DNA from: Bacteroidales bacterium
GTDB taxonomy: Bacteria; Bacteroidota; Bacteroidia; Bacteroidales; UBA12077
Reading direction: 5' to 3'
DNA: 64,000 nucleotides
Assembly: GCA_028282785.1 (NCBI GenBank)
Contig: JANQHE010000055.1
Coordinates: forward strand, 37,161 to 101,160
Below are positions 36,273 to 45,363 of this stretch, in pieces (the first letter of the stretch is position 1; each line of letters begins with the position of its first letter). The translations under genes and the position numbers were made by a program. The notes under the pieces were generated by a model, which saw only the letters and a program-made list of their open reading frames with translations, was not told the DNA's origin and did not search any database.

Positions 36273-36337
36273 AATGTTTTTGTTTTATAAAGTTTAAAAT
36301 GCGATTATAAAGATATGAATTTGCAGATAATTGTATT

Positions 36338-38431
36338 TTAATTCTCTGCTAAATTAAATAGTGGAAGTGTAAATGTTATTGTAGTACCTTGCCCTTCCTG
36401 GCTTTCAATAAAAATATCGCCATTATTCATGGTAACAAATTCTTTGCAGAAAAATAATCCCAATCCTTTACCTGTTTCGCCGGAAGTTCCTTTATAAAGT
36501 CCATTTGCCAATTCAAAAACTTCTTCCTTTTTTTCCTTTGGAATTCCAACCCCGGAATCTTTTACCCAAACCTTCGCGAATTGAACATTGCTATCAATTC
36601 CAACCGTGATTTGTCCATATTCCGGAGTAAACTTAATAGCATTGTTTAATAAATTTCGCATGACTGTAAATAACATATCCTTGTCGGCAAATACGCGAAC
36701 ATCTTTTGTATAAGTAAATTTCAGGTCAATGTTTTTTATTTCAGCTATGGGCTTATAAACTTCAATCGTTTCAATTATATTTTCTTTAAGCTTAAGATTC
36801 TCAGGTTGGTAAGGAAATTTCCCCTGCTGATTAAGTGCCCAATTCAATAAATTATCTATTAGAGAGAGCACATTATTTACAGAAAGCTCTAAAGTTTGCG
36901 ATAATTTTTTTAACGATTCATAATCTTGTTCTTCAATCCAATATGGAATTAGTTGTGTTATGCTATCCATTGAAACCAAAGGACTTCTTAAATCGTGTGC
37001 AATAATCTGAAAAAGTTTATCCTTGGTTTTATTCGAATCTATAAGCTCCTCATTTTGCTTACTAATTTCTTCTCTTTGGTCAATTATTTTTCTATTTTGT
37101 TTTATGAGAAGCATATTTATTTTTTTCCTTTTTTTATTGTTTAATGCAAAATAAAAAGTCAATAGTATAGCAATAAAAACCGCTATTATCAGAACATTTC
37201 GTTGGAAGCTTTTTTGTTTGTTCTCAATTTCTTTATTTTTAATTTCCAATTTATGTATCTCATTTTCTTTTTCAAGAAAAGCTATTTGCTGCTGCTTTTT
37301 TTCAGTTTCAAACCTTTGCTCTAATAAGGTTACTTGTTTAATATAATTAATATTGTAAATACTATCTTCCAAATCATCATATATTTCCAGGTATTTTAAA
37401 CTTTCTTTATAATTTCCCTGATTTTCATATACTTTTTTAAGATTACTAACTAACCTTTTTTGTTTAGTCAAGTCATCTATTTCTTTAGCTAGCGCATAAC
37501 TTTTTAATAAATATTTTTCTCCCTCTAAAAAGCTACCCTTTGCAATGAGTACATTACCAATATTCATCAATGAATATATAAGTTTGTTTTTATTTCCAAT
37601 TGCTTTAGCGAGACTGACTGCTTCATTATAATTATGAAGGGCTAAATCAAGTTTACCCAATTTCTCATATATCAACCCAAGATTATGAACCAACAAGAGC
37701 CTGTCATATAGGTTATTTTCTTCTAAATAGTTTGTCGATTGTCGATAATAATCTAATGCTTGATCATAATCCTTCATTTTACTATATACTAAACCAAGAT
37801 TTATATAACAACTAAAAACACTTCCACTATTTCCCATTTTTTTTAGCAATTCCAGGTTTAATTTATGGTATTCAAGCGATTGTTCATATCTGTTACCAAT
37901 TTCGAAATAGAGCAAAGCGATATTGTTATATAATGCAGAAAGCATAATAGAATCCTGAATTCTTTTAGATATATCTAAGGATAAAGTATAATTTTCAATG
38001 GCTTTATCAAAATTTCCCTTTTCCCGATATGATTCGCCCATAGAATTTAAAACTCTTGCTTTATATGGCTCATTATTTATCAAATTAAAAATTTTGTAAG
38101 CATCTTTTAGATATTCTATCGATAAATCATAATCTTCTCCCAAATAGTAATAGTCAATTCCTAAAATAAATAAACTGTAAGCTTCTCCATACTTGTAAGT
38201 TAACTTTCTTGAAAGTTCCAATGCTTCAATTCCCAATTTCACTGATGTATCAGCTTTGTATTTTGAATACTTCTTAGATAGTTTTGCTAACTCCAAAACT
38301 TTAATTGTATCATTAGGCAACTTTCTAATTTCTGATTTTAAGCTATCTAAATTATTAATTATTGTCCCCTTTCCTGACTTCACACCCATTACCAAAACAA
38401 TGCAAATAATAATCCTGATTATTTTTTTCAT
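36338..38431 (-). CDS. TPR-containing sensor histidine kinase
   Basis: 697 residues from MKKIIRIIICIVLVMGV, a signal-like helix; an ATG seven codons upstream is equally open. About seven TPR units span residues 50-360 (repeated A-x-x-YYxxSLxLxKxxxN patterns), followed by a coiled coil, one membrane helix (about 412-432), a second coiled coil, and a kinase core with phospho-acceptor H479 (IIAHDLRSPLVSM) and ATPase boxes NNAIKFTPEYG, GVGIPKEKK and GKGLGLFFCKEF. No receiver domain or response regulator is adjacent, so it is an orphan. The periplasmic TPR region would bind a protein or peptide; a small peptide gene lies directly upstream. Confidence 0.9.
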   Translation of the reverse strand: MKKIIRIIICIVLVMGVKSGKGTIINNLDSLKSEIRKLPNDTIKVLELAKLSKKYSKYKADTSVKLGIEALELSRKLTYKYGEAYSLFILGIDYYYLGEDYDLSIEYLKDAYKIFNLINNEPYKARVLNSMGESYREKGNFDKAIENYTLSLDISKRIQDSIMLSALYNNIALLYFEIGNRYEQSLEYHKLNLELLKKMGNSGSVFSCYINLGLVYSKMKDYDQALDYYRQSTNYLEENNLYDRLLLVHNLGLIYEKLGKLDLALHNYNEAVSLAKAIGNKNKLIYSLMNIGNVLIAKGSFLEGEKYLLKSYALAKEIDDLTKQKRLVSNLKKVYENQGNYKESLKYLEIYDDLEDSIYNINYIKQVTLLEQRFETEKKQQQIAFLEKENEIHKLEIKNKEIENKQKSFQRNVLIIAVFIAILLTFYFALNNKKRKKINMLLIKQNRKIIDQREEISKQNEELIDSNKTKDKLFQIIAHDLRSPLVSMDSITQLIPYWIEEQDYESLKKLSQTLELSVNNVLSLIDNLLNWALNQQGKFPYQPENLKLKENIIETIEVYKPIAEIKNIDLKFTYTKDVRVFADKDMLFTVMRNLLNNAIKFTPEYGQITVGIDSNVQFAKVWVKDSGVGIPKEKKEEVFELANGLYKGTSGETGKGLGLFFCKEFVTMNNGDIFIESQEGQGTTITFTLPLFNLAEN

Positions 38432-38508
38432 AGGAATTGTTACATTTTGCAATTTATTATACGTCTTAAACTAATTTTTTGCCGAAATTTAGTATTAACA
38501 GATTGCAA

Positions 38509-38537
38509 AACCTAACAACTTAAGAAGCTGCTAGGTT
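38509..38537 (-). terminator. Hairpin between the small peptide gene and the TPR kinase gene
   Basis: 11-bp stem with two G-U pairs (AACCTAGCAGC/GTTGTTAGGTT on the minus strand), 7-base loop, followed by TTTTGC. With only four T residues it is a weak terminator and may let part of the transcription pass from the peptide gene into the kinase gene. Confidence 0.5.
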
Positions 38538-38550
38538 CGTGCATTATCCC

Positions 38551-38664
38551 TTATCCGGGTTGACTACCACTACCTTGACCTGCTGAGCCATTACCGTCAT
38601 CACCTTCGCCTTCTGGCATTTTGTTTAAGGCAATAGCCCATGAATTAATTTTTTCTTGTTTCAT
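38551..38664 (-). CDS. Small Gly-rich peptide (37 aa), unrecognised
   Basis: ATG-initiated frame of 37 codons: a basic/hydrophobic first part (MKQEKINSWAIALNKMPEGE) and an acidic, Gly/Ser/Gln-rich tail (GDDGNGSAGQGSGSQPG). The sharp two-part composition, third-base GC higher than the flanks in the tail, and the following hairpin argue for a real gene. The layout resembles a leader plus a low-complexity core as in ribosomally made, modified peptides, but there is no GG cleavage site and no modification enzyme in the window. It is directly upstream of, and co-directional with, a TPR histidine kinase, whose ligand or export signal it might be (inference). Confidence 0.5.
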   Translation of the reverse strand: MKQEKINSWAIALNKMPEGEGDDGNGSAGQGSGSQPG

Positions 38665-38681
38665 GTCATTGGTTTTTTAAA

Positions 38682-38766
38682 GTTAATACTATAATACGTG
38701 ATAAAAAGTGCCTAGGTTTTATTTATATTAAGCTCATAATTAGTTAATACATATTAAAGTTAATAT
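38682..38766. promoter_or_regulatory. Repeated GTTAATAC motif upstream of the small peptide gene
   Basis: GTTAATAC at 38682-38689 and 38743-38750, and GTTAATAT at 38759-38766 (16 bp from the previous). A fourth copy in the opposite orientation (GTATTAAC, 38492-38499) lies upstream of the TPR kinase gene. In AT-rich DNA some recurrence is expected by chance, so a regulatory role is tentative. Confidence 0.28.
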
Positions 38767-38820
38767 AAAAATCAATTCATGCAATAATTTATTAATAAAA
38801 ATACCCTATACTATTGAAAA

Positions 38821-39378
38821 TCAATAAGAGGTATGATCACGCGAAACGTTAATTGGGAATTTACAATGAAGAATTTGCCGTTGCCATTCAAATACTGCAA
38901 CAGCCAGAGCATGAGATACATTCATTGAAGTATTTTTTCCGACTAAAGGAATATGAACGGTTTTATCACATTTATTCAGAACGTCCAAATCTATTCCATT
39001 TATTTCGTTCCCAACGAAAAAAGCACATTTTGCTGGTAATTTTGATTGGTATATGTTCTCAGAATCGTTTGAAGTTTCAATGGCAATCCAAGCGTAATCT
39101 TTTGGAATTATTTTTTCTAATTCTTCATTACTATAAAAATTCCATTTAATTGAATTATAACTAGAGGAGGCTGTCTTTTTTATCTTTGATTCTCTGATTT
39201 CCTCTTTATCTTTTATAAAAAAAACTTCCTTACATCCAATATTATCAGCTATACGAATAATATTACCAATATTTTCAGGGGTTTTAATTTTATATCCAAC
39301 AATAATGGGAGGAAAATAATCTTTGGGTAGCGATTTATTTTTGAAAAGATATTTTGAATGAGTCGTTTTTTCTTCCAT
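38821..39378 (-). CDS. SpoU/TrmH family RNA 2'-O-methyltransferase
   Basis: 185 residues forming the knotted SPOUT domain alone. Motif 1 is IKTPENIGNIIRIADNIGC (about 30-48), motif 2 FFVGNEINGID (about 132-142) and motif 3 HIPLVGKNTSMNVSHALAVAVFEW (about 153-176). It methylates a ribose 2'-OH in tRNA or rRNA using SAM; the target cannot be told from sequence. It lies 4 bases after the formyl-THF cyclo-ligase gene and ends the RprXY-like leftward operon. Confidence 0.88.
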   Translation of the reverse strand: MEEKTTHSKYLFKNKSLPKDYFPPIIVGYKIKTPENIGNIIRIADNIGCKEVFFIKDKEEIRESKIKKTASSSYNSIKWNFYSNEELEKIIPKDYAWIAIETSNDSENIYQSKLPAKCAFFVGNEINGIDLDVLNKCDKTVHIPLVGKNTSMNVSHALAVAVFEWQRQILHCKFPINVSRDHTSY

Positions 39379-39382
39379 GGAT

Positions 39383-39922
39383 TTAATTATATATTATCGT
39401 ATCCATCTTAATATCGTGCTTATCTGTTGGCACTTCATCCAGATATTGAAAATCAAAACATACTCCAACTTTAATTGCTTTAGACTCTTTTAAAAGTTTA
39501 TCGTAATAAGCTTTTCCTCTTCCCAACCTATTATTTTTCTTATCAAAGGCTACACCCGGAACAATAATTAAATCTATTTCTTTAAATTGATAAAACGACT
39601 CTCCAACAGGTTCTTCAATTCCATATTGCTCTCCCTTTATCATATCTTCCAGGCCGCTAAAAACTTTTAGTTCTAATTCATCTCCTTTGACAACCGGTAA
39701 AAGTACCTTCTTTTTATGGTACCATCTTAACACAAAATCATGAGTAAAAACTTCATCAGGCATTGACCAGTATACCAGAATAGTTTTAGCTCTCATGAAA
39801 TCATCCAAACGTTCTATCTTCTCAAATATAATTTTAGAATTTGCCTTCTTCTCCAATAAAGAATATTTCTTCTTCTTTTCTCTTATTTGCTTACGTATTT
39901 CTTTCTTTTGCTGATCGATCAT
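39383..39922 (-). CDS. 5-formyltetrahydrofolate cyclo-ligase
   Basis: 179 residues from MIDQQKKEIRKQIREKKK; three upstream codons overlapping the regulator gene are omitted. The enzyme converts 5-formyl-THF to 5,10-methenyl-THF with ATP. Seen: the basic N-terminal helix, TILVYWSMPDEVFTHDF near residue 50-65, and the phosphate-binding VPGVAFDKKNNRLGRGKAYYDKLL near 130-155. It starts 1 base after the response regulator stop. Confidence 0.92.
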   Translation of the reverse strand: MIDQQKKEIRKQIREKKKKYSLLEKKANSKIIFEKIERLDDFMRAKTILVYWSMPDEVFTHDFVLRWYHKKKVLLPVVKGDELELKVFSGLEDMIKGEQYGIEEPVGESFYQFKEIDLIIVPGVAFDKKNNRLGRGKAYYDKLLKESKAIKVGVCFDFQYLDEVPTDKHDIKMDTIIYN

Positions 39923-39923
39923 T

Positions 39924-40616
39924 TTATACAATCAGTTTATAGCCTTTTCCGTGAATATTTAAGATTTGTATAGAAGGATCTTCTTTTAAATACTTTCTTA
40001 ATTTAGTTATGTAAACATCCATGCTTCTGGCATTGAAATAACTATCTTCCTGCCAGATGGTCCTTAAAGCAAAATTACGCTCCAGAACATTATTCATATT
40101 ATTACAAAGAAGCTTTAATAAATCAGATTCTTTTGTAGTTAATTTTTGTTCCTTTTCTCCAATTTTGAGAATTTGTTTTTGAGAATCAAATGTATAGTCT
40201 CCTATTGTAAATTCTTCATTCTTTTCAGAAATATGATTAGAGCTTGTTCTTCTTAAAATTGCTTTAATTCTGAAAAGCAATTCTTCCATACTAAAAGGTT
40301 TGGTAATATAATCATCTGCACCCACTGTAAATCCCTCAATCACGTCATCTTTAAGCGATTTTGCAGTTAAAAATATAAATGGTACCTGTGAATTGGTTTT
40401 TCTAATCTCTTTTGCCAAGGTAAATCCATCCATTTTAGGCATCATAACATCTAAAATGCACAGATCATATTTGTTATTTTTAAATCCGTCCAAAGCCAGT
40501 TCGCCATTTACAAATAAATCTGTATTCAGGCCTTTGGCTATTAAGTATTCTCGTAATAAAGTGCCAAGATTTTCATCGTCTTCGGCCAACATTATTTTTA
40601 CATTATTTTCATCCAT
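39924..40616 (-). CDS. rprY: OmpR-family response regulator, RprY-like
   Basis: 230 residues. The receiver has the acidic cluster E12/D13/D14, phospho-acceptor D56 (LCILDVMMPKMDGF), T near 84 and K near 105 (DDYITKPFSMEEL). A winged-helix DNA-binding domain (about 135-228) ends ILNIHGKGYKLIV. The sequence closely follows RprY of Bacteroides, which pairs with the RprX kinase and affects envelope and oxygen-related genes. It overlaps the kinase gene upstream by 8 bases, so translation is coupled. Confidence 0.87.
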   Translation of the reverse strand: MDENNVKIMLAEDDENLGTLLREYLIAKGLNTDLFVNGELALDGFKNNKYDLCILDVMMPKMDGFTLAKEIRKTNSQVPFIFLTAKSLKDDVIEGFTVGADDYITKPFSMEELLFRIKAILRRTSSNHISEKNEEFTIGDYTFDSQKQILKIGEKEQKLTTKESDLLKLLCNNMNNVLERNFALRTIWQEDSYFNARSMDVYITKLRKYLKEDPSIQILNIHGKGYKLIV

Positions 40617-42195
40617 TGTTTATATGATTATTTGGAATAAATATCTCAAAAGTTGTTCCTTTTCTATATTCAGATTTTAATCTAATGTCTCCATGATGAG
40701 CATCTACAATTTTTTTTACATAACTTAAACCCAGTCCAAATCCCTTAACATCATGCAAATTACCTGTAGAAACTCTGTAAAACTGATCGAAAATCCTTTT
40801 CTGATCTTGTTTTCTTATCCCGATTCCCTGATCAGTAACGGAAACTAATACACCTTTGCCATTTTGTTTTGTAGATACCGTAATATTGGGTTCTTCATCA
40901 CTATATTTTACTGCATTATCAAGCAAGTTAAAGATAATATTTGTAAAATGAACTTCATCAACATTTAAAACAGGGTTTTCAGCTTCCAGTTTTTTAATTA
41001 CATCACCATTTCTGGATTTTACGTGTATATCAAAATTCTTAATTACATTTTCGATTAGTTTATGAACATTAATTTCTCTACGTTTAAGTTTAATCTGCCC
41101 TTGCTCAAAAAGAGCTGTTTTAAGTACCTTTTCAACCTGGTAACTTAATCTTTTACTTTCATCATCAATAATATTTGAAATATATCCCAGGTTTTTAGCC
41201 TCCATAGGTATTGAATCATCCTTTAACATTTGAGACGCCAGAGATATCGTCGAAATCGGTGTTTTTAACTCATGAGTCATATTATTCACAAAATCATTTT
41301 TAATTTGTGATAATCTTTTTTGCTTGAACATTATATGAATTGAAAGTGAAAATCCAAGCATGATAATTATTGTAAGGATAGTTGAAGAAAATACCATAAA
41401 ACTTGTTGACTGAAAAATAAAATTCTTTTCAGTTGGAAAGTATAAGAATAAATAATTGCTTTTATCCTGTACATCATTTGGATATAGTTTCGTTGAGAAT
41501 TTTTTGGATTTAGCCCTGGCATCGTAATTATCTGAGCTATAGACTGCTTTATACTTATTCTTAGTTACTACATACTCATACCCAATATCAATTCCTAAAT
41601 CAAGAAATGAATTTCGAATTATCTGCTCAACAGTTTCTTTATTAATTCTGTCCTCAATATCAACATCGATCTGAATTAGCTTATTCACTACATTCTCAAC
41701 AAAGACAGTCCGATTATTAAGTTTTTCGTTAAAATTTATATTTAGTCTTAAATTTCCAAATGATTCTTGTTTTTGTATATTATCTATTCCTAAAGCTGAT
41801 TGATTATTGATCTGGATAACATTTTTTCCCAAAAGTTTGAGTTGTGAACTTACACTTAATGAATCTGTATTCTGAAGGACAAAAACTTCCTTTTCCTGGC
41901 TTGTTGAAGATAATCCATAAGTGCTTTGAGACATTCGGTTTGATCTGTAATTTATAGATGGACTACCGTAAGGCGAGACATCCTGAAATGGCTCCATTTC
42001 GTTTACAACCTGAGAAATCATCTCCCGGTTTTCAATTTCCTTTACAATATTATCCATTCCATTATTTACCAATTGATAAAACTGTTCTTCTTTTATTTTA
42101 ACTGCATTTTTAATCCAGTAAACCTGAACAAATATCAAACAAATTAAGGTAACCGATAATATAATTGTAATGATCCAAAGTAGTCTTTTTTGCAT
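40609..42195 (-). CDS. rprX: Sensor histidine kinase, RprX-like
   Basis: 528 residues. Membrane helix 1 (about 7-28), a 230-residue periplasmic sensor of the Bacteroidota type, helix 2 (about 265-288), then directly HisKA without HAMP: NDFVNNMTHELKTPISTISLASQML, with H in the H-box near residue 312. ATPase boxes are FNLLDNAVKYSDEEP, TDQGIGIRKQDQKRIFDQFYR and VKGFGLGLSYVKKIV. It is the partner of the overlapping RprY-like regulator. A TAnnTTTG promoter box lies just upstream. Confidence 0.87.
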   Translation of the reverse strand: MQKRLLWIITIILSVTLICLIFVQVYWIKNAVKIKEEQFYQLVNNGMDNIVKEIENREMISQVVNEMEPFQDVSPYGSPSINYRSNRMSQSTYGLSSTSQEKEVFVLQNTDSLSVSSQLKLLGKNVIQINNQSALGIDNIQKQESFGNLRLNINFNEKLNNRTVFVENVVNKLIQIDVDIEDRINKETVEQIIRNSFLDLGIDIGYEYVVTKNKYKAVYSSDNYDARAKSKKFSTKLYPNDVQDKSNYLFLYFPTEKNFIFQSTSFMVFSSTILTIIIMLGFSLSIHIMFKQKRLSQIKNDFVNNMTHELKTPISTISLASQMLKDDSIPMEAKNLGYISNIIDDESKRLSYQVEKVLKTALFEQGQIKLKRREINVHKLIENVIKNFDIHVKSRNGDVIKKLEAENPVLNVDEVHFTNIIFNLLDNAVKYSDEEPNITVSTKQNGKGVLVSVTDQGIGIRKQDQKRIFDQFYRVSTGNLHDVKGFGLGLSYVKKIVDAHHGDIRLKSEYRKGTTFEIFIPNNHINNG

Positions 42196-42202
42196 AGCAG
42201 TA

Positions 42203-42210
42203 CAAATATA
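42203..42210 (-). promoter_or_regulatory. Bacteroidota -7 promoter box for the RprX-like operon
   Basis: TATATTTG on the minus strand matches TAnnTTTG and lies 7 bases before the kinase start, implying an almost leaderless transcript if used. No clear -33 element. Confidence 0.35.
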
Positions 42211-42354
42211 TGTGCTTGAACTATTCTAAATGAATTATTTAACATTATTTAACATAGGTTTAAAAAACTTAACCAATGTATGAAATACTTTTGTCCATGA
42301 CAATTGAGAATGCAAGAAAGATTGTCACATAGGTTTATATTTTAGGGTTAAGGG

Positions 42355-42376
42355 AAGAGAGACGCCAGTCTCTCTT
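42355..42376. terminator. Hairpin downstream of the IPExxxVDY gene
   Basis: Perfect 9-bp stem AAGAGAGAC/GTCTCTCTT with GCCA loop, 19 bases past the stop of the leftward gene. In that direction the stem ends in TT then CCC, so the T-run is poor; a termination role is plausible but not typical. Confidence 0.5.
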
Positions 42377-42394
42377 TTCGATTTTATAAAGTTA

Positions 42395-42823
42395 TTAAAA
42401 TGCAAAAAACCTTTTTTGCCTCTCCAATAGATCATCAATAGGAAATGCTGTGATAACAATATCAATTTTTTTTATTTGCGTTAACAATTCATTAATATGG
42501 TTTAAATCTGAATGTCCGGATACACGAAGTAAAAAATCAATATTTTTAAATTCCGGTAGTAAAAAACCTTGTTCCGACTTATTTGAGATTAGTTGATAAT
42601 TAAGATAATTATTCGAATCGGAAAAATCGTACATCGAATAACTAAGTTCAATTTTATGTTTTGGATGGTTAATTCTAAGGTTATCGCATTTGGTAAGGCC
42701 AAAGTTCAGTGATTTATTAATAGCCCAACTCAATCGATAATCATTTTCGTGTGAAGCTATTCCTATTAAATTAAAATCGCTTTCAAATTCGAATGCCAGT
42801 TTATGAACTTTTTTCTTTGCCAC
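42395..42823 (-). CDS. IPExxxVDY family protein
   Basis: 142-residue protein of the Bacteroidota-specific family named for its IPExxxVDY motif, here the variant LPEFKNIDF near residue 89-97. The N-terminal FNLIGIASHENDYRLSWAINKSL is also typical. Function unknown. It sits directly after rnc in the conserved acpP-fabF-rnc order, where relatives are usually found next to rnc and pyruvate kinase; no pyk follows here. Confidence 0.82.
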   Translation of the reverse strand: MAKKKVHKLAFEFESDFNLIGIASHENDYRLSWAINKSLNFGLTKCDNLRINHPKHKIELSYSMYDFSDSNNYLNYQLISNKSEQGFLLPEFKNIDFLLRVSGHSDLNHINELLTQIKKIDIVITAFPIDDLLERQKRFFAF

Positions 42824-42891
42824 CTTTATAATCTTTAGGTGAACTAAAAATAGAAATAAATAATAAGTTATAATAATGAAATAACAATAAG

Positions 42892-43629
42892 TTACGAAGA
42901 AAGCATTGTAAATTCTTCTGTATTATCTAAAGCTTGTTTAGATGCTTTTTGTTGCGCTTCTTTTTTGGACGCTCCTTTGCCTTTTCCCAGAATTTGGTCA
43001 TCCAATTTAATTGTAGATGTAAAGTATAGGCTATTTTGCTCCGTGCTTTCCACTTCCTCATCCTCATATATAATATCGAATTTATTTTTTTGAGCCCATT
43101 CAATTACCTGGCTTTTATAATCAGAATCAGTTAATGCCAGTTTATATAAATCGATATTATTTTCGATAATTTTCCTTAAAACAAAATTCTTGGTCTTTTT
43201 ATAACCTTTATCAACATAAACAGCCCCAATTAATGCTTCTAACGCATTACCATAAATATTCTTTGTACCATTTATTTTGTTTTGAGCTACAATATGAAAC
43301 TGCAAACCCATTTTTAAGGCAATTTCATTTAATTGATCCCGACTAACAATTCTAGCCCTCATTTTGGTTAAAAAACCTTCTTTTTTAAATGGGAAATATG
43401 CATAGAGGAAATCTGCAACTACAGAAGCAAGAATTGCATCACCTAAAAACTCCAAACGTTCGTTATTAAGCCTTTTTCTATCTAAACTTCTTGAGGCAGA
43501 CTTATGAATAAAAGCAACCTTAAAGACCTGTAAATTTGAAGGATATAACCCCGTAAGCTGATAAATCAGTTTATAAAATCTCTTATCCTTTGAATAATAA
43601 TATTTTACAGGAGGTAAACTTTTTAACAA
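42892..43629 (-). CDS. rnc: Ribonuclease III
   Basis: 245 residues. RNase III domain with signature NNERLEFLGDAILASVVADFLY (about 52-73), where E and D bind the catalytic metals, and a second acidic pair in GNALEALIGAVYVDKGY (about 125-141). A C-terminal double-stranded RNA-binding domain (about 170-238) ends GKGKGASKKEAQQKASKQAL. It processes rRNA precursors and cleaves double-stranded RNA. Starts 4 bases after the fabF stop, in operon with acpP and fabF. Confidence 0.95.
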   Translation of the reverse strand: MLKSLPPVKYYYSKDKRFYKLIYQLTGLYPSNLQVFKVAFIHKSASRSLDRKRLNNERLEFLGDAILASVVADFLYAYFPFKKEGFLTKMRARIVSRDQLNEIALKMGLQFHIVAQNKINGTKNIYGNALEALIGAVYVDKGYKKTKNFVLRKIIENNIDLYKLALTDSDYKSQVIEWAQKNKFDIIYEDEEVESTEQNSLYFTSTIKLDDQILGKGKGASKKEAQQKASKQALDNTEEFTMLSS

Positions 43630-43633
43630 AATG

Positions 43634-44887
43634 TTATTCTGAGTATTTTTTCACAATTACAGAAGCATTATGCCCTCCAAATCCAAACGTATTGCTAAGC
43701 GCAGCTTTAACTTCTCGCTTTTCAGCATTGTGGAAGGTTAACTTAAACTTAGGATCAATATTTGGATCTGTTTCGTGATGGTTAATTGTTGGAGGAATTA
43801 CTCCATTAACAACAGCACATAATGCGGCCAAAGTTTCAATAGCTCCGGCAGCACCTAACAAGTGTCCTGTCATCGATTTGGTTGAGCTAACATTCAATTT
43901 GTATGCATGCTCACCAAAAACTTCTTTAATTCCTTTTAATTCAGCAACGTCTCCAAGTGGAGTTGCCGTACCATGAACATTGATATAATCAATTTCTTCA
44001 GGCTGCATGTTTGCATCACTTAATGCATTTTTCATTACATTCATAGCTCCTAATCCTTCCGGATGAGGTGCCGTTAAGTGATGTGCGTCGGCTGATAAAC
44101 CACCTCCGGCAACTTCAGCATAAATTTTAGCACCACGCTTTTTGGCATGTTCTAATTCTTCGAAAATTAAAGCTGCTCCTCCTTCGCCCATAACAAAACC
44201 GTCACGGGTATTACAGAAAGGGCGGGATGCTGTTTCATATTCATCATTCCTGGTAGAAACTGCTTGCATAGAAATAAATCCACCCATTCCGGCCTCATTA
44301 ATTGATGCTTCCGATCCTCCGGTTAAAATGATACTTGCTTTTCCTAAGCGAATGTAATTTAATGCATCGATCATTGCATTAGTTGATGATGCACATGCGG
44401 AAACTGTAGTAAAATTAGGCCCTCGAAAATTATACTTCATAGAAATATGACCTGAAGCAATATCCGAAATCATTTTGGGAATAAAGAAAGGACTATATCG
44501 TGGTGTTCCATCACCACTGACATAGTTTCTTACTTCTTCCAAAAAGGTATTAATACCACCAATACCTGATCCCCAAATAACACCAGCGCTATCATGATCT
44601 ATAGCTTCCAAATCCAGCTTAGAATCTTGCATAGCTTCCTCAGCAGCTACCATGGCAAACTGTGCAAAACGGTCCAATTTCCTGGCTTCTTTTCTATCAA
44701 AGTGTTCTTGTGGATCGAAGTTTTTAACTTCACAAGCAAATCTTGTTTTAAATTTTGAAGCATCAAAATGAGTTATTGGCACAGAACCACTTACTCCATC
44801 CATTAAGTTCTTCCAATATTCCTCAACATTGTTTCCAAGAGGCGTAATTGCTCCAATTCCCGTAATAACTACACGTTTGAATTCCAT
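43634..44887 (-). CDS. fabF: Beta-ketoacyl-ACP synthase II
   Basis: 417 residues. Condensing enzyme of fatty-acid elongation that joins malonyl-ACP to the growing acyl chain. Active-site Cys in FTTVSACASSTNAMIDA (C163 region), and His residues in NVHGTATPLGD (about 303) and STKSMTGHLLGAAG (about 340); C-terminal NTFGFGGHNASVIVKKY. It lies 40 bases after acpP, its carrier protein, and just before rnc. Confidence 0.97.
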   Translation of the reverse strand: MEFKRVVITGIGAITPLGNNVEEYWKNLMDGVSGSVPITHFDASKFKTRFACEVKNFDPQEHFDRKEARKLDRFAQFAMVAAEEAMQDSKLDLEAIDHDSAGVIWGSGIGGINTFLEEVRNYVSGDGTPRYSPFFIPKMISDIASGHISMKYNFRGPNFTTVSACASSTNAMIDALNYIRLGKASIILTGGSEASINEAGMGGFISMQAVSTRNDEYETASRPFCNTRDGFVMGEGGAALIFEELEHAKKRGAKIYAEVAGGGLSADAHHLTAPHPEGLGAMNVMKNALSDANMQPEEIDYINVHGTATPLGDVAELKGIKEVFGEHAYKLNVSSTKSMTGHLLGAAGAIETLAALCAVVNGVIPPTINHHETDPNIDPKFKLTFHNAEKREVKAALSNTFGFGGHNASVIVKKYSE

Positions 44888-44927
44888 AACAAATAAAATT
44901 TAAAACAAGATTTAATGATATTAAAAT

Positions 44928-45164
44928 TTACTTAGCGTGCTCTTCAATGTAATTAATAGCATCACCAACAGTGCTAATAGTCTCAGCTTGATCATCCGGA
45001 ATAGAGATATTGAATTCCTTTTCGAATTCCATAATTAATTCAACAGTGTCAAGAGAGTCAGCACCTAAGTCGTTAGTAAAACTAGCTTCTGGTGTAACTT
45101 CGTTTTCGTCAACTCCTAATTTATCAACGATAATAGCTTTTACTCTTGATGCAGTATCAGACAT
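44928..45164 (-). CDS. acpP: Acyl carrier protein
   Basis: 78-residue acidic four-helix protein carrying the phosphopantetheine on S37 in [18 protein letters not shown]. It shuttles acyl intermediates in fatty-acid synthesis. First gene of the acpP-fabF-rnc set, divergent from purN, a gene order conserved across Bacteroidota. Confidence 0.97.
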   Translation of the reverse strand: MSDTASRVKAIIVDKLGVDENEVTPEASFTNDLGADSLDTVELIMEFEKEFNISIPDDQAETISTVGDAINYIEEHAK

Positions 45165-45363
45165 AATTTTTAATTTTAATTAATAATTAAGTTTATTTTT
45201 TAACAGTGCAAAGAAATATAATTAACTGTGATAAATCAAAAATATTTCTTAATTTTTTTGTTGTAAAAATAGCTTTTTTTGATTTTTAAAAGCCATTTTT
45301 GTGTTAAATTTTTATATTATAAAGTCCATTTTACAAGGCTTACAAATTTATAACATCATAAAA

